This document shows positions 24,693 to 35,383 of a stretch of 64,000 nucleotides of DNA, in pieces (positions within the stretch are counted from its first letter, which is position 1; every line of letters starts with the position of its first letter). A program made the translations under genes and the position numbers. A model generated the notes under the pieces. That model was not told where the DNA came from. It did not search any database and worked only from the letters and a program-made list of their open reading frames with translations. The stretch is from Pteria penguin (lineage: Eukaryota; Mollusca; Bivalvia; Pterioida; Pteriidae): positions 69,359,731 to 69,423,730 of the forward strand of contig CM068583.1 in the NCBI GenBank assembly GCA_035048485.1. The letters run 5' to 3'.

Positions 24693-25964
24693 TCATCGTA
24701 CATTGCATAATGTTCGCGCTGGTTTTATAATGGCGTTATAACACATTCTTTTCACTTCTTTTCTAAACGCAAAATCGAAATATCCATAGATGAAAGGATT
24801 CACAATATTATTTATCAAGTGTACTCGTACTAAGCACAATATTAAATTGTATTCCTCGAATCCAGACTTCAAAGTGAAGTATATCTTGAACTTGTTGCTT
24901 TCCATAAACAAAAAGAGGAATATAAAGGTGGGAATGTTGGTTAGAGCGTAGAGGACCATTATGACAAGGAACATCATTGTAAAGCGATTGCGCGTTTTTT
25001 TCCAGACTTTGTGTTTACGGCGTCGCCGAGAGCATCGGGTTGTACTATTGATATTGACACCGCTACTAGAATTTGTAGATTCATTAATGTCCGTGTAGTG
25101 TGGTGCGTTACTAATTTGTACTGTGCTTTCTTCTATACGAATATCTCTTCCGGTGACGGCATTGTTGCTCTCTGTATCGTCGAGTGTTTTTTCTGTACTT
25201 ACTGTATCGTTTGCCGGAAGTGATAGCCCCTTTGACGGTTTACACCTAATGTAGATGACCTTTCCCATACGTACATGTAACACTGTCATTGTGATAATGA
25301 CTAAAAGCTGCACGAGAAACAGTAAATAATAATAAAACTTCCAGACTAAATTGTTTTCCTTTGTTGCAAAACACATGTGAAAAGTAGTATTATACTGCAT
25401 ATACTCACGAGGAATTGTTATAATACCTCTCAGTCTGGCGAAAGACGTCTCCTTTTCAACAACTCCGGAGAAATAACAAAATGGCATACACATCCCAACT
25501 GAAGATGCTACAACAATGAAAAGAGAAATTCTTTTCCGTACAAGAGTCAATTTGTATAAAGGATGACATATTTTGATATATCGACTAATGGCTATTAGGA
25601 GGAGCACCAGAATAGATATTGTATTGGTTGTGAAGGATGTGAACATACCCAATTTACATCCAACGTTGGAATAGAAAACTGCTCTGTGAAAATCCGTGTA
25701 AATAAAGAACACTCCACCAACAAACACAGAAACTAGATCAGCGACAGCAAGAACGGGCATGAAATAACGTCCTTTCATTTCCTTAATTTTGCGCTTCTTC
25801 ATTAGTTTCCAATACGCAGCAAGAACTACAAGGTTTCCAAATATGCCAAGAACCAAAATAATAAAAGTTACAATTGTCGTCTGCATTCTTCTGTTCAGTA
25901 ACAACTGATTTAGTGTGGAGCGCAGGTCCAGGTCGGACACCACAGAATCGTTCATATATCTCAT
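24693..25964 (-). CDS. Class A (rhodopsin-family) GPCR, orphan
   Basis: Predicted 423-residue seven-helix receptor in a single exon, acting at the plasma membrane through G proteins. Helices: TM1 about 28-52 (with GN at 43-44), TM2 67-90 (LAVAD 72-76), TM3 103-127, TM4 147-166, TM5 209-233, TM6 330-353 and TM7 372-395. Cys103 and Cys198 are placed for the usual TM3-ECL2 disulfide. The DRY box reads SRY (127-129). NPFIY (389-393) is the canonical NPxxY. The CWxP of TM6 is replaced by ALTNIP. The third inner loop is long (about 234-325), Ser/Thr-rich and ends in a basic run (RRRRKHK). There is a possible palmitoylation Cys at 408 or 420. Met4 is an alternative start. The layout suits a peptide or orphan receptor of a lineage expansion; the ligand cannot be told. 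Confidence 0.9.
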   Translation of the reverse strand: MRYMNDSVVSDLDLRSTLNQLLLNRRMQTTIVTFIILVLGIFGNLVVLAAYWKLMKKRKIKEMKGRYFMPVLAVADLVSVFVGGVFFIYTDFHRAVFYSNVGCKLGMFTSFTTNTISILVLLLIAISRYIKICHPLYKLTLVRKRISLFIVVASSVGMCMPFCYFSGVVEKETSFARLRGIITIPREYMQYNTTFHMCFATKENNLVWKFYYYLLFLVQLLVIITMTVLHVRMGKVIYIRCKPSKGLSLPANDTVSTEKTLDDTESNNAVTGRDIRIEESTVQISNAPHYTDINESTNSSSGVNINSTTRCSRRRRKHKVWKKTRNRFTMMFLVIMVLYALTNIPTFIFLFLFMESNKFKIYFTLKSGFEEYNLILCLVRVHLINNIVNPFIYGYFDFAFRKEVKRMCYNAIIKPARTLCNVR

Positions 25965-27399
25965 TGTTATGAATTTACAACACTTCAGCTTATCAAGAAA
26001 TAATCCACCTGACTCTTAGTATCCCTCTGTATAAAACTATCACACTATGAGGAAGAAATTCAAATTCAAATAACTTCATTCGGGAATATGATAGATCTAT
26101 CCTTCAGTTTGTGGTTTTTTCTTCCTTGTATCCTATAATAAAATCATACCAGACACATAATAGTATTGTATGAATATGGTATCATTAACGAAAGTGCAAA
26201 GGGCATTGCAGATTTATATAAAAAAGGCTTAAGTCACTTTTCTATTGTATTTCTATTGAACTGTCTAAAACATTGTTATATACATTTATCGCTTTATAAC
26301 TGACATGATTTAAAAACTATCAAAAGTACGCATATGTATTTAATAGTCTGTTACTTGTTTATTTGAGAGTTTGTTGTTTCATCTCTTTATGCATATGGAA
26401 AAGCTTGCTGTCTGGCCTGTTATTGGAAATGTGACTGTATCTGTGTATTTAAGATTATCTTATTGTATTGATCCTTGTTTTCTATATGGAGGATTATTTA
26501 TAAAGTAGATACGCTTTATACAACAAATCGGCCCTGTAGAATGGTGGTTTTTTTGTTTTGTTTAATAGTTTGATACTAGTGGGCAAAATCGTAATCCTAC
26601 ACATGGAGGTTCTTGCAATGAAACAATTTACGAGGTCTGCTTATCAATAAGGACACAAGGACCGTTTAAATCTATAACGGTATCCGGATTTTTGTCATTT
26701 TAAAACATTTCTACGAAATAATATCCAAAGTGTGGTGTGAGCGCAGTTCTCGAGCAAGATTATACTTACATTGTTGATACATTTTATCTAAAAGAATATT
26801 TTCACGTATGTTTCATAGTGGTCGACAGTTGCGCTCATATTTAAATTTTACTGAAAACGAATATCGGATTCGTAACTATAGGCATCGTAAGCGATTGAAC
26901 ACGGCCCGATGAAGTGAGCATGATTTTAAGTTTATCAGCGAAATATGCGATATAACTTCAGGGAAATGAAATTTAGGAATTATAAAATACCATCTAGTAG
27001 ATCTCTGTGTTCAATGCATGCATACTAAATATTGATGAATTGCATTGAAATAGCGGCGTTTACCAGCACACTGAACATCTATATCCAGGCTCTAGATGTT
27101 ATCATACTACGGCACCCGATTTTATATTCTTTCAAATACATGTATATTGCTATAGATCTACTTTATACATTATGCATTCTTTGTTCAGTCACATAAACCG
27201 CTATTTCAGAGACATATATACATGTATATATATATGTCTCTGGTTATTTGTATCAGAAAATTTATTAATAAGCACTGTGCTATAAATTTCATAACGAAAT
27301 AGTCATGTGTAGTGTCTGTCAAAAGTGAAAAAAGTAACCTGAAGAAAAATGATGAATTTGTCGTTAGTATAGTACCGGTTACATTATTGCATACAATAT
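25965..27399. other. Upstream of GPCR; no gene seen
   Basis: This includes whatever promoter or 5' UTR the GPCR uses. No clear TATA/start signal or exon can be assigned. A short inverted stretch 'agagacatatatacatgtatatatatatgtctct' lies near 27208-27241. Confidence 0.4.
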
Positions 27400-27690
27400 T
27401 AAAGAAAAGAGAGGAGTTACTGGCTCAGTTATGTGGCAGAAGTCACCATGGAGCTATACAATACATGAATATAAATAATATACTAGAACATATAACACAT
27501 TACAAAAATATTTGATTGTAGTGCAATTACGATACCAACTTAGGACGGTCATTTAATTTGACAAAAGCCAAACAAATGATGTGGTTAACTGGTTTACGGG
27601 CCCACCTTCCCACTCACCGTAACAGCAGAACTATCAAAGGACGTACATTTAAAAATTTATAAATAATCCTCCATGTAAAGAACAAGGGTC
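27400..27690 (-). repeat. RepA-related copy, source-type match of the LINE insertion
   Basis: 27408-27575 matches the insertion at 7217-7391. It then continues without a break into RepA sequence ('ggtttacgggccc', 'aaatttataaataatcc'). This shows the inserted piece is part of a larger RepA-type repeat. Confidence 0.75.
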
Positions 27691-28046
27691 AACAGGTCAA
27701 CAAAACACACATCTGCTGACTTTTTACGCTATCAAACTTGAGGTCCCTAATGACGTTATGTATAGTTTTGGACGTCAGGGGCGACGTTTAGATAACACTG
27801 TATATTTGTACTTATAAAATTTATAAAGAAAATTAAGGAAGTATGTAAGGGACACGTAGAAATAATATCCCATGCGATATGCGATATCTCTCGCGTGAGA
27901 TATTTATGCTGTTCGCATGACACAAAACGTCGTGCCGTGCGCACGAGATAGATATGTTGTGCGCACGACATAAAAGTGTCGTTTTAAAAGTTTGGAACAA
28001 CTGACTCTTTCTGGAAGGCATGGCTACTATGTCGTGCATAAGCAAG

Positions 28047-28087
<41 letters not shown>

Positions 28088-28284
28088 GTGGAGGGAGGGA
28101 GAGAGAGGTGTGGCAGACATATAGGTTTCCATGCTAGTGTTTAAAAAAGATCTGAGAGGGGACACAGGATTCGCCGATACCCTGTCAGGTTTTTTTTTTA
28201 AACACTAGCATGGTAACTATAAATCATAACATTATATAGATCCACACGTATATATGAAACTACAAGTAACACAAGTAACAAATA
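27691..28284. other. No gene; GA tract, palindromes and a hairpin
   Basis: GTGCGCAC palindromes occur at 27937-27944 and 27959-27966. A GA-rich tract spans about 28046-28112. An inverted repeat with arms at 28127-28148 and 28192-28214 ('atgctagtgttta' / 'taaacactagcat') could form a hairpin. Confidence 0.6.
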
Positions 28285-28885
28285 ACTGACTGTTGGTCGG
28301 GACTCCTATTGATCAAGGATCTGAGGTTCTGAGGTAGGCTTACAGACGGGCAGAGCACGGATTACTTAAGCTGATGTCATCTTACATATTTTTGATAGCA
28401 AGATATTATTCTATAAACTTTTCGTGTGTAGTAAAATGTTTATGACCTCTCTTCTCGAGAAACCTGTTGATCTTTGTTCTCTATATGGAGGATTATTTAT
28501 AAATTTTTAAAGGTGTGTCCTTTGATTGTGCTGCTTTTGCGGTGAGTGGGAAAGTGGGCGCCAGTAAACCTGTTAACTTACACCAATTGAATGACGTTTG
28601 TTACTGCAATACAGAGTATCTCAACTACTAAAACCCGTTATGATTTGCATTTAGTCAGCTACCAAATCCATTGTTCTCGATGTGGGCACTTTTATGTGGG
28701 AAACTTACCTTTTAATTATATGACGTCATAACAATCACAAAGTACGCGTGTATGTTGACGTTATTGTAGTTGCGATATTCCGTATTGACGGTCCTAAGTC
28801 GGTATCGTAACCGCGGCACAATCGGATAGTTTTGTAATGTGGTTTTACAGTGTATATTCTATTGTTATCATGTTTTGTATCATTT
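28285..28885 (+). repeat. RepA dispersed repeat, long copy
   Basis: It contains all forward landmarks, from 'ttggtcgggactcctattg' to 'aagtcggtatcgtaaccg' and 'ttatcatgtttt'. An extra ~120 bp (28625-28760) sits between 'gtttgttact' and the 'cggtcctaagtcgg' landmark compared with the copy at 31545, so this copy has its own insertion. Confidence 0.75.
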
Positions 28886-28914
28886 CATGTATATCGCTGT
28901 TTTTCTGTCTGTAA

Positions 28915-29041
28915 CCACGTATGTGTGTATGTATGTACGCACGTATGTAGGTATTTATGTATGTACGTATGCATGCATGTCAGTGCATGCGTGCATGTGT
29001 GCATCCATGTATATATGCATATGTACATGCGCGTGTGCATC
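28915..29041. repeat. Degenerate GTAT/GCAT simple repeat
   Basis: About 125 bp in which purine and pyrimidine alternate almost without break ('tatgtatgtacgcacgtatg' ... 'catgcgtgcatgtgtgcatc'). The Cys/Val/Met-rich frames over it are artefacts. Confidence 0.85.
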
Positions 29042-29049
29042 CAAACTTC

Positions 29050-29744
29050 CGGATATCATTGACGATTCCGTTAGTAATGATGTTATGTCTATTCAACGCT
29101 TCTATTATATTCAATTGCTGTTGTGAAAACGTACTCGTAAAATCTTCATCATGATTCTAAATGAAAACTTAATGTATCTGTTGATATTTTTCTGATGTCA
29201 ATAGTCTGCCTTTTGGTATTTTTCTTTTATTAAAACAAACTCAATAAAAGCGTTTGATATAACATGTTTAACTTGTAAAGTGAATGCAGCGATTGCACAT
29301 TACATGTATGTCTGCATGTTTAGAATAATGTATGCATGATGTATGGTTAATAAAATTTTACAGTTGTCACACCATTTGTGCAATTATTTTATTTATGAAC
29401 ATACTTTCACGTAAGCCTGTGGTTACCAAACGAAAAGCGTGTCTGCTTCATGGTCGGAAAGTTGTCGGTTCGATTTTGGATAAACACTAACCATCTGCGT
29501 GTTACTAACGGTTTAAACGTTGTTAAGAATCACTAATTGCCAATGTCGTGGTTGTCCTGCAGCAGGAATAAATTACTTAAGTCTGGACAGTTATGACCTG
29601 TCACTGTATAGCTGAAATTCTCGAAGTCGGCGTGACGTCACTGGCTCTATTGGTCTACATAGATACCCGAGGTTTCTGGCCATGACACTTTGGGTAAAAC
29701 TCGGGGTTTATCTTCGCATTAATACAACTTTAAGTTCTTCTGTA
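29050..29744. other. No gene seen
   Basis: No coding frame or recognised repeat. Confidence 0.45.
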
Positions 29745-30195
29745 TAAATTAATTAAGGAGTATCTCCCTTATGCATAGCTCTGTCCTTAGATTGATTCTT
29801 TGGTTCACTTTTTCGGTCATTTTGGTTTTAATACTGCTCTTCAAATATTTATATCTTATGTGAATTCCAATCATTCGGCCACGAGCATCACTGAAGAGAC
29901 ATAATTTGTCGAAATGTGCATATGGTGCACAAAATTAGAAGTTATATATATGATTTATATCTATTATAACCACTAGACCTGTGTCACTGCTTGTGGACTG
30001 ATAGTACCCGAGGGCATCATAAGTCTAGTTTTCAGTGATTTTGTACTGACATGAAATATACACTTAAATTTTCCGTCATGAAATTATGCAAATCACTCTA
30101 AAACTAAGGAGTATCTACCTCATGCATAGTTCTGTCCTTAGATTGATTCTTTGGTTCACTTTTTCGGTCATTTTTGTTTGAATACTGCTTACGCA
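29745..30195 (+). repeat. ~354-bp tandem unit with intact hammerhead-like core
   Basis: The block 'aaggagtatctccct'...'tttcggtcatttt' occurs at about 29755 and again at 30107, roughly 353 bp apart. In between, 29891-29914 reads CTGAAGA, then GACA/TGTC as a 4-bp stem with a 5-base loop, then GAAA. 'tgtgca' and 'ggtgca' follow and can pair as a short third stem. This is the same unit as 12243-12700. Confidence 0.6.
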
Positions 30196-30639
30196 TTTGG
30201 AAAAAATCCATTTTCGATGTAGAAAGTTTGGTCAAATTATTTACATAGTTAGATACCGGTACCTTAGGTCAAAATCCTTGATATATTATTGCACAATGTA
30301 ACCGACTCTTCCATACTACCAAATTTGCAATATACTTTGTTTTCTTGGTTCTATTGGAGTAATTCTGCACCTTTTGTAAAGGCACCGTTATAATACCCAA
30401 CGGCGATAAAGCGACATCATGACGTCAACACCAACCCATACTATCATGATTTCAGAAGACCACAAAAAAGTTATTTTTGAAAGTGTGAAAGAGTTTTCGA
30501 AAAACTCTTTCTTTATGAATCCAAAACAGTTTTATTCTAATTCCGTATGGGACCGATTCTAGTAGCAAACGTACCTACTCCTTTATACATGTGGTGTGTC
30601 CTTTGATTGTACTATTTTTTACGGTGAGTGGGAAGTAAA
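30196..30639. other. No gene seen
   Basis: No motif recognised. Part of a RepA landmark ('tcctttgattgta', 'ggtgagtggga') is seen at 30598-30632. Confidence 0.4.
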
Positions 30640-31015
30640 AAACGAGGAAGTACCGAAAGGTAAATAATACCTCATAGTCCATGGAATAAAAGGACAATAT
30701 GGTGCATAGTGTGATATTCAGACAAATGCAAAACCCCAAAAAAATCGAGGTGAGGCCAGGTGCCCGGGAGGAGTAAGAGTACCCTGGTTGCCTGCAACAC
30801 CCGTCGCTATAGTCCTGCAACAACTTTTCAGGTCGAAGAAGCAAATATATAAATATACACATATGAACACATGAAAGAGACAAGAATACGAAGTCAAATT
30901 ATCCTACTCAAGGCATGAAAATTGGTCTAACTGAAATTCCGGCGTCGCAAATGCAAGTGAACAAATGTCTGTATATATACGTATTATGTCAAATCAAGTA
31001 TAGCAAAAAGGTTTA
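30640..31015 (-). repeat. PLE end module, solo, variant
   Basis: On the minus strand it carries 'gggtactcttactcctcc' and 'gggcacctggcctcacctcg'. The whole block reappears at 37680-38230 with an insertion. In both places it precedes minus-strand RT remnants, as expected for the 3' end of a minus-strand PLE. Confidence 0.65.
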
Positions 31016-31019
31016 GGTG

Positions 31020-31540
31020 GTCAGTTTGTATGGTCAGGTACCAATATATTGGTTAACATTCTTGAAAGATGGATCTGAAATTGCACTAGATCCCGATATC
31101 GACCAAAGAACTTCCTCAGTGACAATTTCAAACGTTCTTCAAAATATCTCTGTTAGAGTAGTTTCGTGGAAAGAAACCTCGCTCTCAGGACGAAATTTTC
31201 GTGTTTAGAGCATGCCCTGAGATAGCGTATAAGTTGTGAAATGAAGATGTCATATGCAGGAGAGGAAGGTATGTAGCTACTCAGAAAAGGGAAGTTGGTA
31301 ATAATGGAATTGAAATCGTCACTGTCGTCATAGAGAGGGTTGCCAATGAACAATCGTCAATAATTGATGTAATATATCGAGGTAAGAAGCAGAAGATACG
31401 GTCTCATTTGTATCTTTTATCCGGAGTTCCTTTTGATACATGATGTTGAGGTTATCCTTAAATACAGGGTTGTTAATCCACAAAACGCCATCGATTTATC
31501 TGTATGTAAAGTTGAACCGAGATGCTAATTGTCCACAAGG
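31020..31540 (-). pseudogene. PLE copy F, C-terminal RT part
   Basis: The minus-strand frame 31153-31353 encodes LYDDSDDFNSIITNFPFLSS and ISQLIRYLRAC, matching the RT C-terminus of the other copies. Further upstream on the strand, 31360-31540 gives the YIDD region. Its Tyr codon is TAA (31496-31498) and the second Asp is Gly. The same TAA occurs in copy E. 31075-31150 covers the 'KLSLRKF' region. It is a dead fragment. Confidence 0.7.
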
Positions 31541-31544
31541 TCCT

Positions 31545-31990
31545 GATCCTCTGACTCTTAGTCTGGACTCCTATTGATTAAGGATCTGAGTTCGCTTACA
31601 GAAGAGCAGAGCACGGTTTACTTACAATGTATGTTCTTACATATTTTTGATAGCAACACATTATTCTATCATTGTTTTGTGTGTAATAAATGATCTCTCT
31701 CCTTGAGAAACCTTTTGATCCTTGTTCTCTATATGAAGGATAATTTATAAATTTTTAAATGTGTGTCCTTTTATGGTGATGCTTTTGTGGTGAGTGGGAA
31801 TGTTGGCGCCCGTAAACTGGTTAACAACACCAATTAAGTGACGTTTGCTACTTCATTTGACCGTCCTAAGTCGGTATCGTAACCGCAGCACGATCGAATA
31901 TTTTGTAATGTCGTTCCGTGTATATTATGCTATTGTCATTTTTTGTGTGCAGGTCCTTGGTGATTTGTGTCATACATTTTTGTCAGATGT
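31545..31990 (+). repeat. RepA dispersed repeat
   Basis: A continuous forward copy from 'gactcctattgattaagg' to 'cctaagtcggtatcgtaacc' and 'cagatgtcttctgttttctc'. It directly abuts PLE fragments on both sides (F and G), both of which run on the opposite strand. Confidence 0.8.
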
Positions 31991-32029
31991 CTTCTGTTTT
32001 CTCTTTTTTGTTCTTAAAGAAATGACCAA

Positions 32030-32510
32030 GTCTTGGAATTCTTTTCTTTAGCAGACTTCTGATAGACGTCAGCCATTCAGAATGAGTGTGTAATTTAACC
32101 TTCTCTCTATTAGCCCAACGTGTGACATGTTTTTCACATGCGTTTATAATAACATAAAAATTTTGACGCCATGTAAATGACTGTGGCTCTCTATATCTTG
32201 GGCCTTTACTTAAAAGATCTCTCTAAGTTATTCATTGCGAACAATATGGAGATCTACTTTTACAACATGACTACATGGTTTATATTTAAATCCAGACGAG
32301 GAATATGAACAATCTATAGTCTTATGAAAGTCTTTCAGGTCGACACATTTCAATTTTTGTTTATAGTTAAAGATCTTCGAAGCAACCGTTGGTGTATATT
32401 TATAGGAAATACCAGGCGACTCCCTCAGTATGAAATATGGAGGAATATTATCTTTAACAGACTTATGATTTAAATGTGCAATGTGGGCACCCGTAAACCG
32501 GTTAACCACA
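32030..32510 (-). pseudogene. PLE copy G, N-terminal domain
   Basis: Minus-strand frame 32228-32509: LNHKSVKDNIPPYF, SYKYTPTVASKIFNYKQKL and CSYSSSGFKYKPCSHVVKVDLHIVRNE, which is the N-terminal Cys/His domain. The next ~200 bp (32030-32227) continue in shifted frames with REPQSFTWRQNF and the WANRE region. No RT core follows; RepA does. G and F may be two halves of one element split by RepA (inference). Confidence 0.7.
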
Positions 32511-32584
32511 TCAGCTTTGTCAGATGTCTTCTGTTTCCTCCTGCATTGGTGAGATTGTTGTCTTATAAGTGTAGGAGAGATTTT

Positions 32585-33312
32585 TGCTGCCTATGGGAAA
32601 GCTTGTTATCTTACCCGTTTAGGGGAAAGCTTATCTTACCTGTTCAGCGGAGAGCTTGTTATCTTACCTGTTTAGGGGAGAGCTTGTTATCTTACCTGTT
32701 TAGCGGAGAGCTTGTTATCTTACCTGTTAAGGGGAGAGCTTGTTATCTTACCTGTTTAGGGGAGAGCTTGTTATCTTACCTGTTTAGGGGAGAGCTTGTT
32801 ATCTTACCTGTTTAGCGGAGAGCTTGTTATCTTACCTGTTTAGGGGAGAGCTTGTTATCTTACTTGTTTAGGGGAGAGCTTGTTATCTTACCTGTTTAGG
32901 GGAGAGCTTGTTATCTTACCTGTTTAGGGGAGAGCTTGTTATCTTACCTGTTTAGGGGAGAGCTTGTTATCTTACCTGTTTAGGGGAGAGCTTGTTATCT
33001 TACCTGTTTAGCGGAGAGCTTGTTATCTTACCTGTTAAGGGGAGAGCTTGTTATCTTACCTGTTTAGGGGAGAGCTTGTTATCTTACCTGTTTCGGGGAG
33101 AGCTTGTTATCTTACTTGTTTAGGGGAGAGCTTGTTATCTTACCTGTTAAGGTAAGAGCTTGTTATTTTACTTGTGTAGGGAAGAGCATGTTATCTTACT
33201 TGTTTAGGGGAGAGCTTGTTATCTTATTTGTTTAGGGAAGACCTTGTTATCGTACTTATTTAAAGGAGAGCGTGTTATCTTACTTGTTTTGGGGAGAGCT
33301 TCTTATCTTGTT
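32585..33312. repeat. 28-bp minisatellite, about 25 copies
   Basis: The unit is 'agcttgttatct' + 'tacctgtttaggggag', with variants 'tttagcggag', 'ttaaggggag' and 'tttcggggag'. A marker pair (gcggag followed by ttaagg) occurs at 32701/32723 and again at 33009/33031, a shift of 308 bp or 11 units, showing block duplication. The units at the right end (33150-33312) are more diverged. The open frame 32474-32815 exists only because the unit has no stop. Confidence 0.95.
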
Positions 33313-33839
33313 TTCACATTTTATGACAAACCATATAAGATAATGTAAATTCTTATTTATTGGTTAGAGGTCATATCCTTGTAGCCTAACAATGCAGGAT
33401 ATTCTTTTTCCTGTATTTTTGTTTTCTTTCCCGTCACAAGACAATTTACTATTTTTTCCTGATACGGGACTTGTATAACTTTTCAATTTACTGTAACTAT
33501 TTTATCAATGTATAAGGCTTCTTTTCTCGCTCCGCACCCTCTTGTTATAAAACCATGCCTATCCTTTTGTTAAGACATTTACAATTCGGACAGTATGAAA
33601 TAATCATTACTTGCCACATATTCATGTGTTTTCTTAATCAATTACTTTTACAAAAGTTATATATACATACATGTATGAGATACTTAGCGTGCCCTCATTC
33701 TTTTATCGCGTGGCTTTCGACCCAAAGAAAGGTAATCTTTCATTGCGCTTAGTGCTAGGCTAAATATGTGACAACATATATTTGTATACACACACACACA
33801 CACACACATACATACATACATACATACATTATATATAAC
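33313..33839. other. No gene; (CA)n/(CATA)n at 33787-33830
   Basis: Nothing recognised except a CA then CATA simple repeat at about 33787-33830. Confidence 0.5.
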
Positions 33840-34110
33840 ACGAATAGAATCAGTGAACCATCTAGGAGTACTATGGACCTTGGATCTCCGAAGAAATACT
33901 TGTAGAAAATAAAGAGAAATTAGACACACATATAAAGCACAAAGGCACTACAACTAATAAGGCACCCTATATTTCACTTATATTCGTTCCACGTCTGGAA
34001 TTCGAACCCATGACCTATGGCACTGAATCACTTAGCTGTCATGCATCCGACCTTCTCACCGACTGAGCTACCAGAGCTCCACATAAATAGAGCTTTAATA
34101 GCCAATCATT
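33840..34110 (-). mobile_element. tRNA-derived SINE, copy 1
   Basis: Minus strand: 'tggtagctcagtcggtgag' (box A like, near 34055-34073) and 'gggttcgaattcc' (box B like, 33998-34010) sit at tRNA-like spacing but with an enlarged gap. They are followed by a ~150-bp non-tRNA tail containing 'ggtgcctta' and 'ccaaggtccatagtact'. The tRNA-like part does not fold as a standard tRNA, so a SINE is preferred to a tRNA gene. Confidence 0.65.
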
Positions 34111-34224
34111 AGCTAATCGCATGCATGACAACACGACCTCAGAAAGTGGAGGGATTTACTCGACGTAAACACAGACGGATCCTCTGAAAGAATACAATCA
34201 CTGAAAGAAAAATAAGCATATAAA

Positions 34225-34480
34225 GCACAAATGGAATCAGTGAGAACACCTTGGAGTACTATGGACCTTGGATCTCCGATGAAATACCTGTAGAAAATAA
34301 AGGCAAGTTGGACAAACATATAAAGCACAAAGACACTACAGCTAACAAGGCATCCTATATTTCACTTATATTCGTTCCCCGTCTGGGACTCGAACGCACG
34401 ATCTATGGCACCGAATCGCCCAACTCTCATGCATCGGACCCTCTAAACGGTTGAGCTACTCGAGCTGCACAAAAATAGGG
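34225..34480 (-). mobile_element. tRNA-derived SINE, copy 2
   Basis: This is a second copy in the same orientation about 400 bp away, with the same tail and 'gtagctcaaccgtttagag' / 'gcgttcgagtccc' boxes. Both copies also share downstream DNA ('agccaatcattagctaatcgc' vs 'agccaaacattagctaatcgc'), so the pair arose by duplication of a larger block and not by two insertions. Confidence 0.65.
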
Positions 34481-34524
34481 CGTTGATAGCCAAACATTAG
34501 CTAATCGCATACATGACAATACAA

Positions 34525-35090
34525 ACATATCTATTTGTACTGCAGTTACGATACTGAAAGTCAATTAAAGTAACACACGTCATTCAAATGGTATGATTGA
34601 CCGGTTTACGGGCGCCCACATTCCCACTCACCACAAAAGCAGCACAATCAAAGGACACACATTTAAAAATTTATAAATAACCCTACATATAAAGAACAAG
34701 GATCAACAGGTTTCTCAAGGAGAGAGATCATTTATTACACACGAAACAATGATAGGATAATGTGTTGATATCAAAAATATGTAAGGAGACATCAACATAA
34801 GTAAACCGTGCTCTGCCCTTCTGAAAGCGAACTCAGATCAGCACAACCAAAGGTTTCTCAAGACAAGAAGACATGAAGATTTTCACACCAGATGTTTATC
34901 GAATAATATGTTACTATCAAAAATATGTAAGGCGACATTTACATAAGTAAACCGTGCTCTGCCCTTCTGTAAGCGAGTTTCTTATCCTTGATCTGTATGA
35001 GTCCAGATTAACAGTCAGAGGGACAAGGCTCAGGACCTTGTCTCTGCTGAAAAGGTTTGGACAATACCAGTCATAGAGTCCCGTTCGCCC
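34525..35090 (-). repeat. RepA dispersed repeat, long copy
   Basis: This reverse-orientation copy has the 'ggtttacgggcgcccac' and 'aaatttataaataaccc' landmarks. An internal part is duplicated: 'tatcaaaaatatgtaaggagacatcaacataagtaaaccg' (about 34770) recurs at about 34915. Confidence 0.8.
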
Positions 35091-35379
35091 TGTCTGTCAG
35101 AGTACAATGTTCGAGTAAAAACTTGTTTACGGATGAAGAGGGATCTAATACAAGATACCCCCTTATTCCTGTCTCATCATAACGGCCTTTCCTGTTAACA
35201 GTACTAATGGCCTCTTAGAGAATACAAAGTGAATTTCATAAACGCAGTACAAATGAACAGAAAATCCAGTCATGTTTAAAAACAAAAACCCGCATGTGTT
35301 CTAGTATACAATAATTGTAAATCAAAATTAAATCCTTTACCATTTAAAAAAATACTACGGTACTTAGCTGAATAAGGAA
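35091..35379. other. No gene seen
   Basis: No recognised feature. Confidence 0.4.
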
Positions 35380-35383
35380 ACGA

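Noticed and set aside
28839..29126. Cys/Val-rich ORFs
   Set aside because: They arise from a GTAT/GCAT simple repeat.
32474..32815. 113-codon repetitive protein
   Set aside because: Reading through a 28-bp minisatellite whose unit has no stop; the frame rotates every unit, so no conserved peptide repeat exists.
32585..33312. CRISPR array
   Set aside because: The 28-bp units abut each other without spacers, and the context is eukaryotic.
33998..34073. Functional tRNA gene
   Set aside because: The boxes are present but spacing and flanking sequence do not allow a standard cloverleaf; a long non-tRNA tail and a second copy point to a SINE.
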